Assembly: GCA_030154385.1 (NCBI GenBank)
Contig: JASKJZ010000001.1
Span: 1-59,434, forward strand
Source of the DNA: Clostridiales bacterium
GTDB taxonomy: Bacteria > Bacillota_A > Clostridia > Lachnospirales > Lachnospiraceae
Direction of reading: 5' to 3'
Length of the DNA stretch: 59,434 nt
The position numbers and the translations under genes are program-made. Numbering within the stretch: the first letter of the stretch is position 1; every line of letters begins with the position of its first letter. Under the pieces are notes generated by a model that ran no database searches, had not been told where the DNA came from, and saw only the letters and a program-made list of their open reading frames with translations. This document shows, piece after piece, positions 1-8,215 of the stretch.

Positions 1-171
1 ATATATTTAAGGGCTTCGCCGCAAATTTTTATACATTTGTCAAGTGTTTTATTAAAAAAAATATGCAAAAATGTTGAGGTGAAATAGATTTTAGGAAGTT
101 CAAAAAACATAGAGAATACAAGGAACACAGAGTTTCCGAACATTCTCAGTATTTTGAAAGGAGGTGATAAA

Positions 172-366
172 ATGCGTGTATTAAAGGTTGAAGATATGCA
201 TTGTAACGCATGTGTGGATCGTATTACCAAGGCACTTACGGCAGCAGAGCTAAAGTTTGAGGTCTCCTTGGAGAATAAGACCGTAAGCATAGATGGTTGT
301 GATCACTGTGTGAAGACTGCAATAGAGGAACTTGATGATCTTGGATTTGAGGCCGTCGAGGAGTAG
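172..366 (+). CDS. Small heavy-metal-associated (HMA/CopZ-like) protein
   Basis: A 64-residue single-domain protein of the HMA ferredoxin-like fold, as found in soluble copper chaperones and in the N-termini of metal ATPases. The metal-binding MHCNAC motif places Cys11 and Cys14 where the family needs them. A second pair, Cys43 and Cys46 (GCDHC), is extra to the usual CopZ layout. The start is the ATG at 172, because AGGAGGTGATAA lies directly before it; an in-frame TTG at 154 has no such site. No metal ATPase lies beside it; the nearest is the efflux pump ending at 13506. The gene ends in a strong hairpin. Metal transport or sensing is inferred from the fold; the metal is unknown. Confidence 0.8.
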   Translation: MRVLKVEDMHCNACVDRITKALTAAELKFEVSLENKTVSIDGCDHCVKTAIEELDDLGFEAVEE

Positions 367-370
367 GCAT

Positions 371-422
371 TAAAAAAAGCCGGAAGGAACAAGAAGTCTT
401 CGTTCCATCTGGCTTTTTTTTT
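371..422. terminator. Bidirectional terminator
   Basis: Hairpin between two convergent genes. The arms AGCCGGAAGGAAC and GTTCCATCTGGCT pair with a few mismatches, flanked by an A-run on one side and a T-run of nine on the other. It can therefore terminate both the HMA gene on + and the DUF2508 gene on -. Confidence 0.8.
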
Positions 423-654
423 AGTGCTGAACCGACATCTGTTTGGCATGATCAAGGATTTTGGCCTGGCGAAGAAGTACTTTGTAGCGGTGTTGTGCGG
501 CGTTTAGTTCATAAATCGAGCAATCAATTAAATCAGGATCCGTGGCATTTTGGAAATTAGAGTCTGCACAGTCGAGGGCAAGCTTTGTTTTACGTAGCTC
601 CTCAAATAGCAGCTTCTCCTGTTCATGTAATGAAGAATTTGTTTTTTTTCGCAT
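421..654 (-). CDS. DUF2508 (YaaL-like) family protein
   Basis: 77 residues, largely helical and charged, with the family hallmark near the middle (NATDPDLIDCSIYELNAAQ). Function is unknown. In Bacillus and many Clostridia a homologue (yaaL) sits between recR and bofA. Here it is also next to bofA, but divergently transcribed. The start is the ATG at 654, preceded by AAGGAG; a longer reading to 807 would run back through the bofA region and has no ribosome binding site. Membership of the family is well supported; the role is not. Confidence 0.8.
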   Translation of the reverse strand: MRKKTNSSLHEQEKLLFEELRKTKLALDCADSNFQNATDPDLIDCSIYELNAAQHRYKVLLRQAKILDHAKQMSVQH

Positions 655-667
655 AGAATTCGCTCCT

Positions 668-696
668 TTGCAATATGGTATTACTAACAGTATAAC
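668..696 (+). promoter_or_regulatory. Probable sigma-A promoter for bofA
   Basis: TTGCAA, 17-bp spacer, TATAAC. On the opposite strand the same bases give TATACT, a candidate -10 for the divergent DUF2508 gene (weak -35). The two promoters would overlap. Confidence 0.5.
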
Positions 697-731
697 CGTG
701 AATTGATAATATATGCCAAAAGGAGAAAGAG

Positions 732-941
732 ATGGAAAAAATTTTAAAATGGATGGGGAATGTACTGCTGCGTATGGTATACGGTGCAATCGGTATGTTT
801 GCAGCAAATGTTATTCTTTCTTACTTTTTTACAGGAGTTGCCGTTGGAATCAATAAAGAGACACTTGTAATTACAGGACTTTTAGGAGTGCCGGGTTTTC
901 TCATGCTTTATGGAATAACCTGCTATTATGCCAGAATATAA
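732..941 (+). CDS. bofA: Pro-sigma-K processing inhibitor BofA family protein
   Basis: 69 residues with two hydrophobic segments (about 10-32 and 45-68). The C-terminal part (TGLLGVPGFLMLYGI) has the conserved Gly/Pro pattern of BofA. In Bacillus, BofA holds the SpoIVFB protease inactive in the outer forespore membrane until pro-sigma-K must be cleaved. Many Clostridia keep a BofA-like gene even where the checkpoint differs, so the exact role here is inferred. AGGAGA lies before the ATG. Its presence argues for a spore former. Confidence 0.8.
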   Translation: MEKILKWMGNVLLRMVYGAIGMFAANVILSYFFTGVAVGINKETLVITGLLGVPGFLMLYGITCYYARI

Positions 942-958
942 ACAAATAAAAATAGTAT

Positions 959-987
959 TTGACAACAAATTACACTTGTGATAATAT
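959..987 (+). promoter_or_regulatory. Promoter of the Tad pilus operon
   Basis: Perfect TTGACA at 959-964. The -10 is read either as TAATAT after 17 bp (982-987) or as GATAAT after 15 bp (980-985), the latter with a TGTG extension. No other convincing promoter is seen before 11061, apart from possible internal ones. Confidence 0.6.
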
Positions 988-1020
988 GATGAAGAAGGCA
1001 AGCGATAATCGTACTTATAA

Positions 1021-1572
1021 ATGCTACGAAATCAAAAGAGGGGAGATGGTGACAAAATACAAGTCATACTGGTTACACTATTTTTAACCGCTGCTGTATG
1101 CAGTGATCTATACTGCTGGAAGATACGAAATGAGATTATTTTTGCAGGACTTGCGCTAGCACTGCTATATGTACTAAAAACTGGTTTTTTTATGCAAGGA
1201 CTGGCTGGATTTATCCTAGCCCTTTTGGTCTTGTGGCCGCTCTTTACGATTCGTGTTCTGGGGGCAGGTGATACAAAGGTTCTGGCAGTTTTGGGTATCT
1301 TTTATGGATATCAAAAGATTCTTCCACTTATTTTTGCTTCTTTTCTATTTGGAGCAATTCTATCTATTGTTAAACTAATCCGTTATCGGAATCTTACCCT
1401 TCGGGTACAATATTTATTCCATTATGTAAAAGAATGTATGAAAACGAAACAATATAAAAAGTACTATGTAGCCAAACGAGACGGTACGAGTATGGTAATT
1501 CATTTTTCCATCGCAATATTACTGGCTCATGTGGGGTTTCTTTTTGGGCTTTTTGGGAAAGGAGTATTTTGA
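1021..1572 (+). CDS. Prepilin peptidase, A24 family (TadV/CpaA-like)
   Basis: 183-residue multi-pass membrane aspartyl protease that should cleave the leader of the Flp prepilin and the TadE-like pseudopilins at the cytoplasmic face. Both catalytic aspartates are visible: Asp29 in SDLYCWKIRN and Asp84 in GAGDTK, the GxGD signature. Length fits the short TadV type, without the N-methylase domain of PilD. First gene of the Tad operon; its stop overlaps the TTG start of the next gene. The ribosome binding site before the ATG is weak, but no better in-frame start exists. Confidence 0.82.
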   Translation: MLRNQKRGDGDKIQVILVTLFLTAAVCSDLYCWKIRNEIIFAGLALALLYVLKTGFFMQGLAGFILALLVLWPLFTIRVLGAGDTKVLAVLGIFYGYQKILPLIFASFLFGAILSIVKLIRYRNLTLRVQYLFHYVKECMKTKQYKKYYVAKRDGTSMVIHFSIAILLAHVGFLFGLFGKGVF

Positions 1573-2573
1573 AACAGAAATTAGGAGGTATCTTTGATTA
1601 TGAGATGGGATATTCGATGAACTTGATGGAATTCTTAAATCAAATCGAAGCATTTCCGTACCAGCTACGCGTGTTTACAAGTATGGAAACACTAAACGCA
1701 TATTTAGCCGAGCATTCTCTGGATCTGCTTTTGATAGCAGAGGAGGCATTAGTAGCTTTAAACGGGCAAGCTGCAATTGAAGAGCGGTTTCTTTTGTCGA
1801 AGGAAGAAAGCAGTGTAGAGGGTATGTATCCAAGTATTTTTAAATACCAATCCGCAGAACGTATTCTGTCTAGCATACAATCTTGCCAGGAAGATGGGAG
1901 AAAGGGAAAAAAGAATGGTCAGACAGTAGATGCGGTTTCTTGCTATGGGGTTGTATCTGCAAACGGAGGAAGTGGCAAAACGACCTTTTCCTTTTTGCTT
2001 TCCAAGTATTTGGCAAAGCAGGGGCGAACCCTTTACATAAGCTTTGAGGCACTGGGGACTTCTTTTCTCGAGGAGTCACAGGGAGGAAACCTATCGGATG
2101 TTATTTATTATGTAAAGCAGCGAAAAAATGCACTTCTTTTAAAGATACAATCTTTGGCGGTCTCCTTTGGAGAAGTGGATTGTATCAAACCCGTGCTGTG
2201 TTATCAGGATTTGGAGGAGATAACGGAAGCGGATCTGGAGTTTTTGATGGAAGAATTGTATGGCACCGCAATTTATCAATATATTGTTTTTGACTTTGGA
2301 GTCTGTGATCGCAGGATGTTTTATCTTTTGGAGCATTGTAAGGAAATATATGAGGTGAAAAGAAACCAGAAGAGCTGCTTTGATAAGCAGGAGGCTTTAA
2401 AACAGTTATTTCATTGCAAGAACAAGGAGGTGTTATATGAGCGTATGCGTTCCGTCATAATACCTGAGTATGAGAAATTTCAAAACAAGCGATTTTGGCA
2501 GGAAGGCAATCACGAGGCAGAATTTTGCAAGCTACAAGGATGGATGGGAGCAGCAGATGGAAAATACGTATGA
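1569..2573 (+). CDS. TadZ/CpaE-like pilus localisation ATPase
   Basis: 334 residues. The N-terminal ~110 residues look like the atypical receiver-like domain of TadZ. A MinD/ParA-type ATPase follows with a deviant P-loop, ANGGSGKTT at 131-139 (Asn where many have Lys). In Tad systems TadZ marks the assembly site and recruits the TadA motor. Start TTG at 1569: AAAGGAG precedes it and homology-like sequence begins at once; the next ATG (1605) would cut into the domain. Its last 17 bases overlap the tadA-like gene. Confidence 0.75.
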   Translation: MKQKLGGIFDYEMGYSMNLMEFLNQIEAFPYQLRVFTSMETLNAYLAEHSLDLLLIAEEALVALNGQAAIEERFLLSKEESSVEGMYPSIFKYQSAERILSSIQSCQEDGRKGKKNGQTVDAVSCYGVVSANGGSGKTTFSFLLSKYLAKQGRTLYISFEALGTSFLEESQGGNLSDVIYYVKQRKNALLLKIQSLAVSFGEVDCIKPVLCYQDLEEITEADLEFLMEELYGTAIYQYIVFDFGVCDRRMFYLLEHCKEIYEVKRNQKSCFDKQEALKQLFHCKNKEVLYERMRSVIIPEYEKFQNKRFWQEGNHEAEFCKLQGWMGAADGKYV

Positions 2574-3795
2574 ACAAAAGCTAGAAATGAAGGAATTTGT
2601 TATGAAACGCCTTGCATGCCTTGGGGAACTGGAGGATGAGGAGATTTTGTCTGTTATTGAAGAGTGTGTAACTTCTTATTGCCAGCAACACTTTATGCCT
2701 GTTTTGGAGCGTCAGCGAGTTGTGTCGGAGATTTTTAATTCCATACGAAAATATGATGTATTACAGGAATTACTGGAGAACGACACCATATCGGAAATTA
2801 TGATTAATGGATGGAAAAACATTTTTATCGAACGAGACGGAAGACTTGAAAAATGGGATAAGACCTTTGAGTCGAAAGAAAAGCTGGAGGATGTTATCCA
2901 ACAGATGGTATCTCGTTGCAATCGTATGGTCAATGAATCAAGTCCCATTGTTGATGCAAGATTATACGACGGCTCGCGTATCCATGTTGTGCTATCTCCG
3001 ATTTCTCTGGACGGACCTGCTGTCACAATTCGAAAATTTCCAAAGGAATCGATTACGATGGAGCAGTTAATAGCATGGAACGCAATTTCTCTGGAGGCGG
3101 CCATATTTTTACAAAAACTTGTGGTTTCGCGCTATAACATTTTTGTGAGCGGAGGCACTGGCTCTGGGAAGACAACGTTGCTTAATGTGTTATCAAACTA
3201 TGTGCCAGAGGATGAGCGAATGATTACAATTGAGGATTCGGCTGAATTGCAAATACAACAAATTCCCAATCTGATTCGTCTGGAAACAAAGGAAAGCATC
3301 ATGGAGGAGAGCAAAAAAATTACAATGAAGCATCTCATTAAGGCAGCTTTACGAATGCGGCCTGATCGCTTAGTCGTTGGGGAGGTAAGGGATGGAGAGG
3401 CTGTCGCCAATATGCTTCAGGCGATGAATACAGGTGCTGCAAGTATGTCGACGGGACATGCCAATAGTGCGAAGGATATGATTAGCCGTTTGGAGGCACT
3501 AAGTCTGATTGGGATGAATATGCCGCTTTTGTCTGCAAGAAAGCAAATTGTTTCAGCAATTGATATTGTGATTCACCTGGGGCGCTTACGGGATAAATCA
3601 AGACGGGTTCTGGAAATTGTGGAAATAATCGGGATGGAGGAGGGAGAAATTATGATGAATCCACTGTTTTGCTATGAAGAGAGTGAAGAGAGCGAAAGCT
3701 GTGGGGAAATTGAGAGAATAGAAGGAAGACTTGTAAGAACCAAGCATCCTCTAAAGCGGTTGGAAAAGCTTGTAAGAGCAGGGTTGATGGAATGA
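2557..3795 (+). CDS. TadA/CpaF-type secretion ATPase
   Basis: 412-residue hexameric motor ATPase of the type II/IV secretion superfamily that drives Flp pilus assembly. An N-terminal helical domain is followed by the ATPase core with Walker A GGTGSGKTT at 199-207, an IEDSAEL segment, and the region RPDRLVVGEVRDGEA (Walker B/Asp box surroundings) followed by STGHANS (His box). GGGAG lies a few bases before the ATG at 2557; an upstream in-frame ATG (2470) would force a ~100-base overlap with tadZ. Ends with a 4-base overlap with the TadB-like gene. Confidence 0.9.
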   Translation: MENTYEQKLEMKEFVMKRLACLGELEDEEILSVIEECVTSYCQQHFMPVLERQRVVSEIFNSIRKYDVLQELLENDTISEIMINGWKNIFIERDGRLEKWDKTFESKEKLEDVIQQMVSRCNRMVNESSPIVDARLYDGSRIHVVLSPISLDGPAVTIRKFPKESITMEQLIAWNAISLEAAIFLQKLVVSRYNIFVSGGTGSGKTTLLNVLSNYVPEDERMITIEDSAELQIQQIPNLIRLETKESIMEESKKITMKHLIKAALRMRPDRLVVGEVRDGEAVANMLQAMNTGAASMSTGHANSAKDMISRLEALSLIGMNMPLLSARKQIVSAIDIVIHLGRLRDKSRRVLEIVEIIGMEEGEIMMNPLFCYEESEESESCGEIERIEGRLVRTKHPLKRLEKLVRAGLME

Positions 3796-4532
3796 TTGAT
3801 TATCGTAGTGTAACCTACCAAAAGAAGGATGCTTTACTTCTCATGGGCTATAGTGTGGCTCTGCTATCCGCTCTTTCCTATTTGTTCTACGACAATATAG
3901 TTTTTTTCCTTATCTTATCGCCGATAGGACTTTTACTTTATCGACGGGATCTTGCGAAAAAAAGAAAGAAAAGAAGCGAAGTCCTAAATCAGGCCTTTAA
4001 AGAAATGCTGCATGCGCTTGTGTCTGCACTAACAGCAGGGTATTCGATTGAAAATAGTTTTGTAGAGGCGCAAAGGGATTTATCCCTACTCTATGCAAAT
4101 GAAAGCGATATCATGCAGGAATTAATCTATATCAACCAACAGATTCATTGTAATCAGCGGATTGAAGATTTACTTTCGGACTTTGCAAGACGCAGTAATC
4201 TGGAGGATATACAAAGCTTTACGGAAGTATTTGTGATTGCAAAAAAATCAGGAGGAAATTTTCTGGGGGTTCTGTGCAAGACGGCTGAAAATATTAACGA
4301 TAAAATTGAAATCCGACGTGAGATTCAGACCTTAGTTGCAGGAAAGCAGATGGAGGCAAATATTATGATGCTGATTCCAATGGGTATTTTAGGTTACCTT
4401 CGCATTTTTTCAAAAGGTTTTTTGGATGCGCTATATCATAATTATTTTGGGATATTGGTTATGAGTGTTTCGCTTTTTCTATATGGTCTTTCTGTTTTTT
4501 TAGCGGAAAAGATTGTGGATATCGAGGTGTGA
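3792..4532 (+). CDS. TadB-like type II secretion system F protein
   Basis: 246 residues. Two N-terminal membrane segments (about 13-50), a cytoplasmic T2SSF helical domain (ALVSALTAGYSIENSF, a typical platform motif), and two C-terminal membrane segments. It would form the inner-membrane platform on which TadA acts. The ATG overlaps the stop of the ATPase gene, so translation is probably coupled; no good independent ribosome binding site is seen. Assigned as TadB rather than TadC by gene order and size. Confidence 0.8.
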   Translation: MIDYRSVTYQKKDALLLMGYSVALLSALSYLFYDNIVFFLILSPIGLLLYRRDLAKKRKKRSEVLNQAFKEMLHALVSALTAGYSIENSFVEAQRDLSLLYANESDIMQELIYINQQIHCNQRIEDLLSDFARRSNLEDIQSFTEVFVIAKKSGGNFLGVLCKTAENINDKIEIRREIQTLVAGKQMEANIMMLIPMGILGYLRIFSKGFLDALYHNYFGILVMSVSLFLYGLSVFLAEKIVDIEV

Positions 4533-4536
4533 AAGC

Positions 4537-5964
4537 ATGTTTATTTGCACGGTTAGTTTTTTAATTTTATTTGTGATGTTCGTTCATTATCGAAAGAAGG
4601 GGTTTCGTTTAGAGGATCATAGTATACTGCCCTTTTTTAAGAGATGGAGAAAGGCATACTTGGAAAAGGAACAAATTCGTATTCTTTCCTTTGTTTCCAT
4701 ACTTTTTCCCACGCAGGAACCGGAAGAGAAAATGCTTAAACTAAGAGAGCAACGTTATTATAAAGTATTGATTGGCATTTTACTCGTTCTCTTTCTTGGA
4801 ATGGTTCGTGAGCTTAGTGTATGTTCCAAAGGGAACTCTTTTCTAAAAGAAAATACGCTGCTCCGCCCCAAACCATCCGAGGGAAGTACCTCGTACACGA
4901 TAAAGGTGGGAAGTCAGGGAATGGAAGAAAAAGAGTATACCATCAAAATCGAGGAAGAGGAGTATGACGAGGAGGAGCGAACCAAAGCTTTTACAAGAGC
5001 AAAGGAATACCTTGATCTTGTCTTTTTAGGAGAAAACGAAAGCAGGGAAGACGTTCGTTATCCCCTTTCTTTGGTGAAGACAATTAAGGACGAGAGTATG
5101 ACGGTTTCTTGGATTTTAGACGAAAAAGGGATTATTAATAAGGATGGAAGCATCTCGGAAGAAAATCTGGCCGAAGAACAGGATAATATAACCATTCAGG
5201 CGGTCATTAAATACCGAGACTTTGAAGAAGCTGTTTCCTACGACCTTTGTGTGCGTGCAACAGAAAAAACTGCGGCAGAGCTGTTCTATGAAAGCTGGGA
5301 GGGTGCCCTTAACCAGATTTTAGGGACTACGAAAGAGGAAGCCTATGTGCCGCTTCCTGATAAAATCATGGGGCAGGAGGTTACCTATCAGGAAAAGAAA
5401 GAAAATCCATCCATTCTCTTTTTTCTTTTGGCAATTATGACAGGATTTTTATTGGGGAAGCAATCCGAGCAAGAACTCTCTGCTATGAAAAAGAAGAGAG
5501 AAGAGGAGATGATGATGGATTATCCAGGGCTTGTAAATAAGCTAGTGCTATTGCTTGGAGCGGGTATGACCATTGACGGAGCATTTGAGACAATTCGCGT
5601 TTCCTATCAAAGGCAGGTGTCAGAGAATCCTTTAAAAAAGCGGTATGCCTATGAGGAAATATGTCGGATGCAAAAGGAAATCAAAAATGGAAAATCTGGT
5701 ATTGCTGCTTACGAAGCGTTTGGCAGACGTGCACAGTGTTCGACGTATCTAAGGTTTAGTACCCTTCTTGCACAAAATGTACGAAAGGGAAGCAACCATA
5801 TATTAGGGCTATTAGAATTGGAGGCAGTTGAGGCTTATGAAAAAAGAAAGGAGCGAGCCAAAAGAAAGGGAGAAGAGGCAGGAACAAAGCTTTTAGCTCC
5901 CATGCTCTTGCAATTATTACTGGTCATGGCGCTCATCATGATTCCAGCATTTTTATCATTTTAA
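4537..5964 (+). CDS. TadC-like T2SSF protein with a large inserted domain
   Basis: 475 residues, well above the ~300 usual for TadC. The C-terminal ~150 residues are a T2SSF domain (KLVLLLGAGMTIDGAF) ending in a membrane segment. A membrane segment at about 77-92 and another at about 290-308 enclose ~195 soluble residues, rich in Glu/Lys and beta-like, with WILDEKGIINKDGSI and ITIQAVIKYRDFEEAVSYDL. These resemble atrophied bacterial Ig domains. The topology would put this insert outside the cell, by inference. Start ATG 4537 is preceded by GAGGTG; an in-frame GTG at 4513 lacks a site. Confidence 0.75.
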   Translation: MFICTVSFLILFVMFVHYRKKGFRLEDHSILPFFKRWRKAYLEKEQIRILSFVSILFPTQEPEEKMLKLREQRYYKVLIGILLVLFLGMVRELSVCSKGNSFLKENTLLRPKPSEGSTSYTIKVGSQGMEEKEYTIKIEEEEYDEEERTKAFTRAKEYLDLVFLGENESREDVRYPLSLVKTIKDESMTVSWILDEKGIINKDGSISEENLAEEQDNITIQAVIKYRDFEEAVSYDLCVRATEKTAAELFYESWEGALNQILGTTKEEAYVPLPDKIMGQEVTYQEKKENPSILFFLLAIMTGFLLGKQSEQELSAMKKKREEEMMMDYPGLVNKLVLLLGAGMTIDGAFETIRVSYQRQVSENPLKKRYAYEEICRMQKEIKNGKSGIAAYEAFGRRAQCSTYLRFSTLLAQNVRKGSNHILGLLELEAVEAYEKRKERAKRKGEEAGTKLLAPMLLQLLLVMALIMIPAFLSF

Positions 5965-5989
5965 TTATTTTATCATTAGGAGGAAGTAT

Positions 5990-6166
5990 ATGAAACAATG
6001 GAATGAATTTTTAGTAGAGGAAGAAGGAATTGGTGTCGTTGAAATTATTCTTATTTTGGTGGTGCTGATTGCGCTCGTTATTATTTTTAAGGACCGGATT
6101 ACCGACTTGGTGGAGAAGATATTTGATACCATTGATAGTGATAGTGGAAAGGTACTTGGGGATTAG
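5990..6166 (+). CDS. Flp-type (type IVb) pilin
   Basis: 58-residue pilin. The N-terminus ends in EEEG at Gly13, followed by IGVVE and then a continuous hydrophobic helix (residues 19-33) and a charged amphipathic tail. Cleavage after Gly13 would leave Glu at mature position +5 (Glu18), the type IV pilin signature. This is the likely major subunit of the pilus built by the surrounding genes. AGGAGG lies 5 bases before the ATG. The tail, about 25 residues, is typical of very short Flp pilins. Confidence 0.85.
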   Translation: MKQWNEFLVEEEGIGVVEIILILVVLIALVIIFKDRITDLVEKIFDTIDSDSGKVLGD

Positions 6167-6167
6167 T

Positions 6168-8066
6168 GTGGATAATCTTAGAGAAAATAGGCGAGGTGGT
6201 GGATTAAATCCCGCAAAAGGGCAGATTACGGTTTTTCTTAGCTTGTTATTACTGATTTTACTCTCTTTTTTTGTTGCGGCCATAGCTTCTGCACAGAGTG
6301 CGGTTCGCATATGGTATGGGGAAAATAGTCTGCACTTGTCCATGCAAGGCTTGTATACCAACTATTGCAGACCTCTTTGGGATTCGTATCACCTCTTTAT
6401 GCTGGAGGGGGAGTCAAAGGAGGCGCTTACCGCAACGCTTGAGGGTTACCAAAGTGATACGACGGGACCTTTTCTTTCGCATACAAATGCGTTTTTCTCT
6501 ATAGAAGAAACCACACCGTTTTTGGACAATCAAGCGGAAATCTATAAAAATCAGATGATTGCTTACATGAAGTATCATATGACGGATGCTTTTTTTGAGA
6601 AGGCAGAGGCGGCAAGAGATGAGGAACAACAAAATCAAGAGGCGGTCACAAAAGAGAAGGAAGCATTGGATCAGCTAGAAAACAGAGCCAAACTAGAGAA
6701 AAGACTTCTTTTGATTATTCGAAGGATTGAAGGGGCGGTGGTTGTGAATGGGGAAGTGCAAGTAGAGAGCAGCTTTATTAAACAAATATCTCCCAAAGAA
6801 ATCACGCCGCTTGCAGTAGGAGTCGACCAATCCATATTATGGGAGAAGCTCCAGGATTTTTATATTTCGTATGAGGATGTAAGCGTTTCGAAATGTAGAA
6901 GAGTGCTCTACCTAATTAAAGAGGTGATAAAGGATATTGAGCAGCTCGAACAGAATCAATCGTTTGATGTTGAATCTCAAAGCTTATATGCACAAGTGAT
7001 TGAGATGAAGGGAACCTTGCGGTCCAATCAACTTATTTTAGAGGAGTATCTAGAAGAGTGTCAAGAGGAGGAAGCTTATGTGATGCTTCAAAACTATCAA
7101 ATTCAATCGCTTCATTTTGAGTATGGGCAGTTAACGCTTGAGAAACCAAGAAATCCTTTGAAGCTTCTGCAAAAGAGCATTGGTTCCAATTTATTATCTC
7201 TTGTCGTTGAAGATGAGAATCAGCTATACAACCGGGAACTCCCACAGAAATTACTGCTTTTTCAAGGCAGCAAGGAGCAAACCGGGATGTCGATAAGTAA
7301 ACAGATGAAAAATATGGATGCAGACGATGTAGGAAGTGTGGGAGAACCACTTGCAGCTTACCAGGCTACTTCGCGTTCCAAAGCGAGTGATGCGTTATTT
7401 GAGAACGCATATCTGCAAACACATTTTTCAAACTATTGTTCCAGTCAAGAGACAGTTTATCACTATGAACAGGAATATTTGTTGGCTGGGGGCAAAACAG
7501 AAAAAGAAGCGTTGGCAAATGTTTTAGAGCAATTACTGCTGCAACGGACTATGATAAATTTTGCAGCGTTGGTTTTCGATAAAGAGATTTCGAACAAGGC
7601 ATACATTACCGCGCTTGCACTCGTTGGATATACGGGGATGGAGGCCTTGGTCGAGGTGGTAAAAACCTCTATCCTGCTTTGTTATGCAATGGAGGAGGGC
7701 ATCATTGAACTAGCACTTTTGTTAAAAGGAGAAGAGATTCCCATTATGAAGGATAAGGGAAGCTTTTTACTAAGCTATGAAGAACTGCTTATCTTTGGCA
7801 GGAGTCTAATCAAGGATAAAGTCGCCAAGTACCAAAGAAGAGGAGGAGCTTCTTATGATTATCCGGATGCATTAAAGGTACTTTTTCTCATAAAAGGGGA
7901 GGAGATATTACTGAGTCGTTCCCTTGCTTTGATTGAAGGAACGATGAAGGAGAAGTATGATACTTCCTTTTCTTTGGAAAATGGCATTTTTGGAATGAAG
8001 GTGAAGGCTCTTTATACATATCCGGATGAAAAGAACGTAGAGGTTTTACTTTCTTATTCCTATTAA
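6168..8066 (+). CDS. DUF5702-like Tad-locus membrane protein
   Basis: 632 residues. A short basic leader, then one N-terminal membrane helix (KGQITVFLSLLLLILLSFFV region, about 18-42), then a long extracytoplasmic part with coiled-coil-like stretches around residues 140-190 and 285-340. It matches the Tad-linked DUF5702 type (name from memory) and recalls a minor or tip pilus component such as TadG, although no VWA motif is visible. Start is probably the GTG at 6168, one base after the pilin stop; the next in-frame ATG would remove the membrane helix. The biochemical role is unknown. Confidence 0.65.
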   Translation: MDNLRENRRGGGLNPAKGQITVFLSLLLLILLSFFVAAIASAQSAVRIWYGENSLHLSMQGLYTNYCRPLWDSYHLFMLEGESKEALTATLEGYQSDTTGPFLSHTNAFFSIEETTPFLDNQAEIYKNQMIAYMKYHMTDAFFEKAEAARDEEQQNQEAVTKEKEALDQLENRAKLEKRLLLIIRRIEGAVVVNGEVQVESSFIKQISPKEITPLAVGVDQSILWEKLQDFYISYEDVSVSKCRRVLYLIKEVIKDIEQLEQNQSFDVESQSLYAQVIEMKGTLRSNQLILEEYLEECQEEEAYVMLQNYQIQSLHFEYGQLTLEKPRNPLKLLQKSIGSNLLSLVVEDENQLYNRELPQKLLLFQGSKEQTGMSISKQMKNMDADDVGSVGEPLAAYQATSRSKASDALFENAYLQTHFSNYCSSQETVYHYEQEYLLAGGKTEKEALANVLEQLLLQRTMINFAALVFDKEISNKAYITALALVGYTGMEALVEVVKTSILLCYAMEEGIIELALLLKGEEIPIMKDKGSFLLSYEELLIFGRSLIKDKVAKYQRRGGASYDYPDALKVLFLIKGEEILLSRSLALIEGTMKEKYDTSFSLENGIFGMKVKALYTYPDEKNVEVLLSYSY

Positions 8067-8079
8067 ATTTTATAGGTTT

Positions 8080-8199
8080 GATTCTGCGTAGGGGTATCCT
8101 CTCTTGAACTTATGAAAGGAAACTATTAACAAGCACATACCCTTAAAGCGAAAGACTATCAAACTCCACCAGCGAGAGAGGATACCCATATGCAGAATC
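8080..8199. repeat. Inverted-repeat element inside the Tad operon
   Basis: Arms at 8080-8104 and 8175-8199 are 25 bp each and pair at 23 positions (core GGGTATCCTCTCT against AGAGAGGATACCC). They enclose a 70-bp interior without an ORF. It fills the only sizeable gap in the operon. There is no T-run, so it is not a normal terminator, and no clear target-site duplication. It may be a small MITE-like repeat or an RNA stem that protects or attenuates the operon mRNA. Confidence 0.6.
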
Positions 8200-8215
8200 C
8201 AGGATAGAGGATAAT

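Noticed and set aside
1..171. GGGCTTCGCC hairpin and AT-rich tract at the start of the window
   Set aside because: Too short to judge; it may be the tail of a feature outside the window. No promoter or gene could be supported here.
2712..3104. 130-codon open frame antisense to the TadA-like gene
   Set aside because: Lies within a conserved ATPase gene; no site for translation and no recognisable protein.
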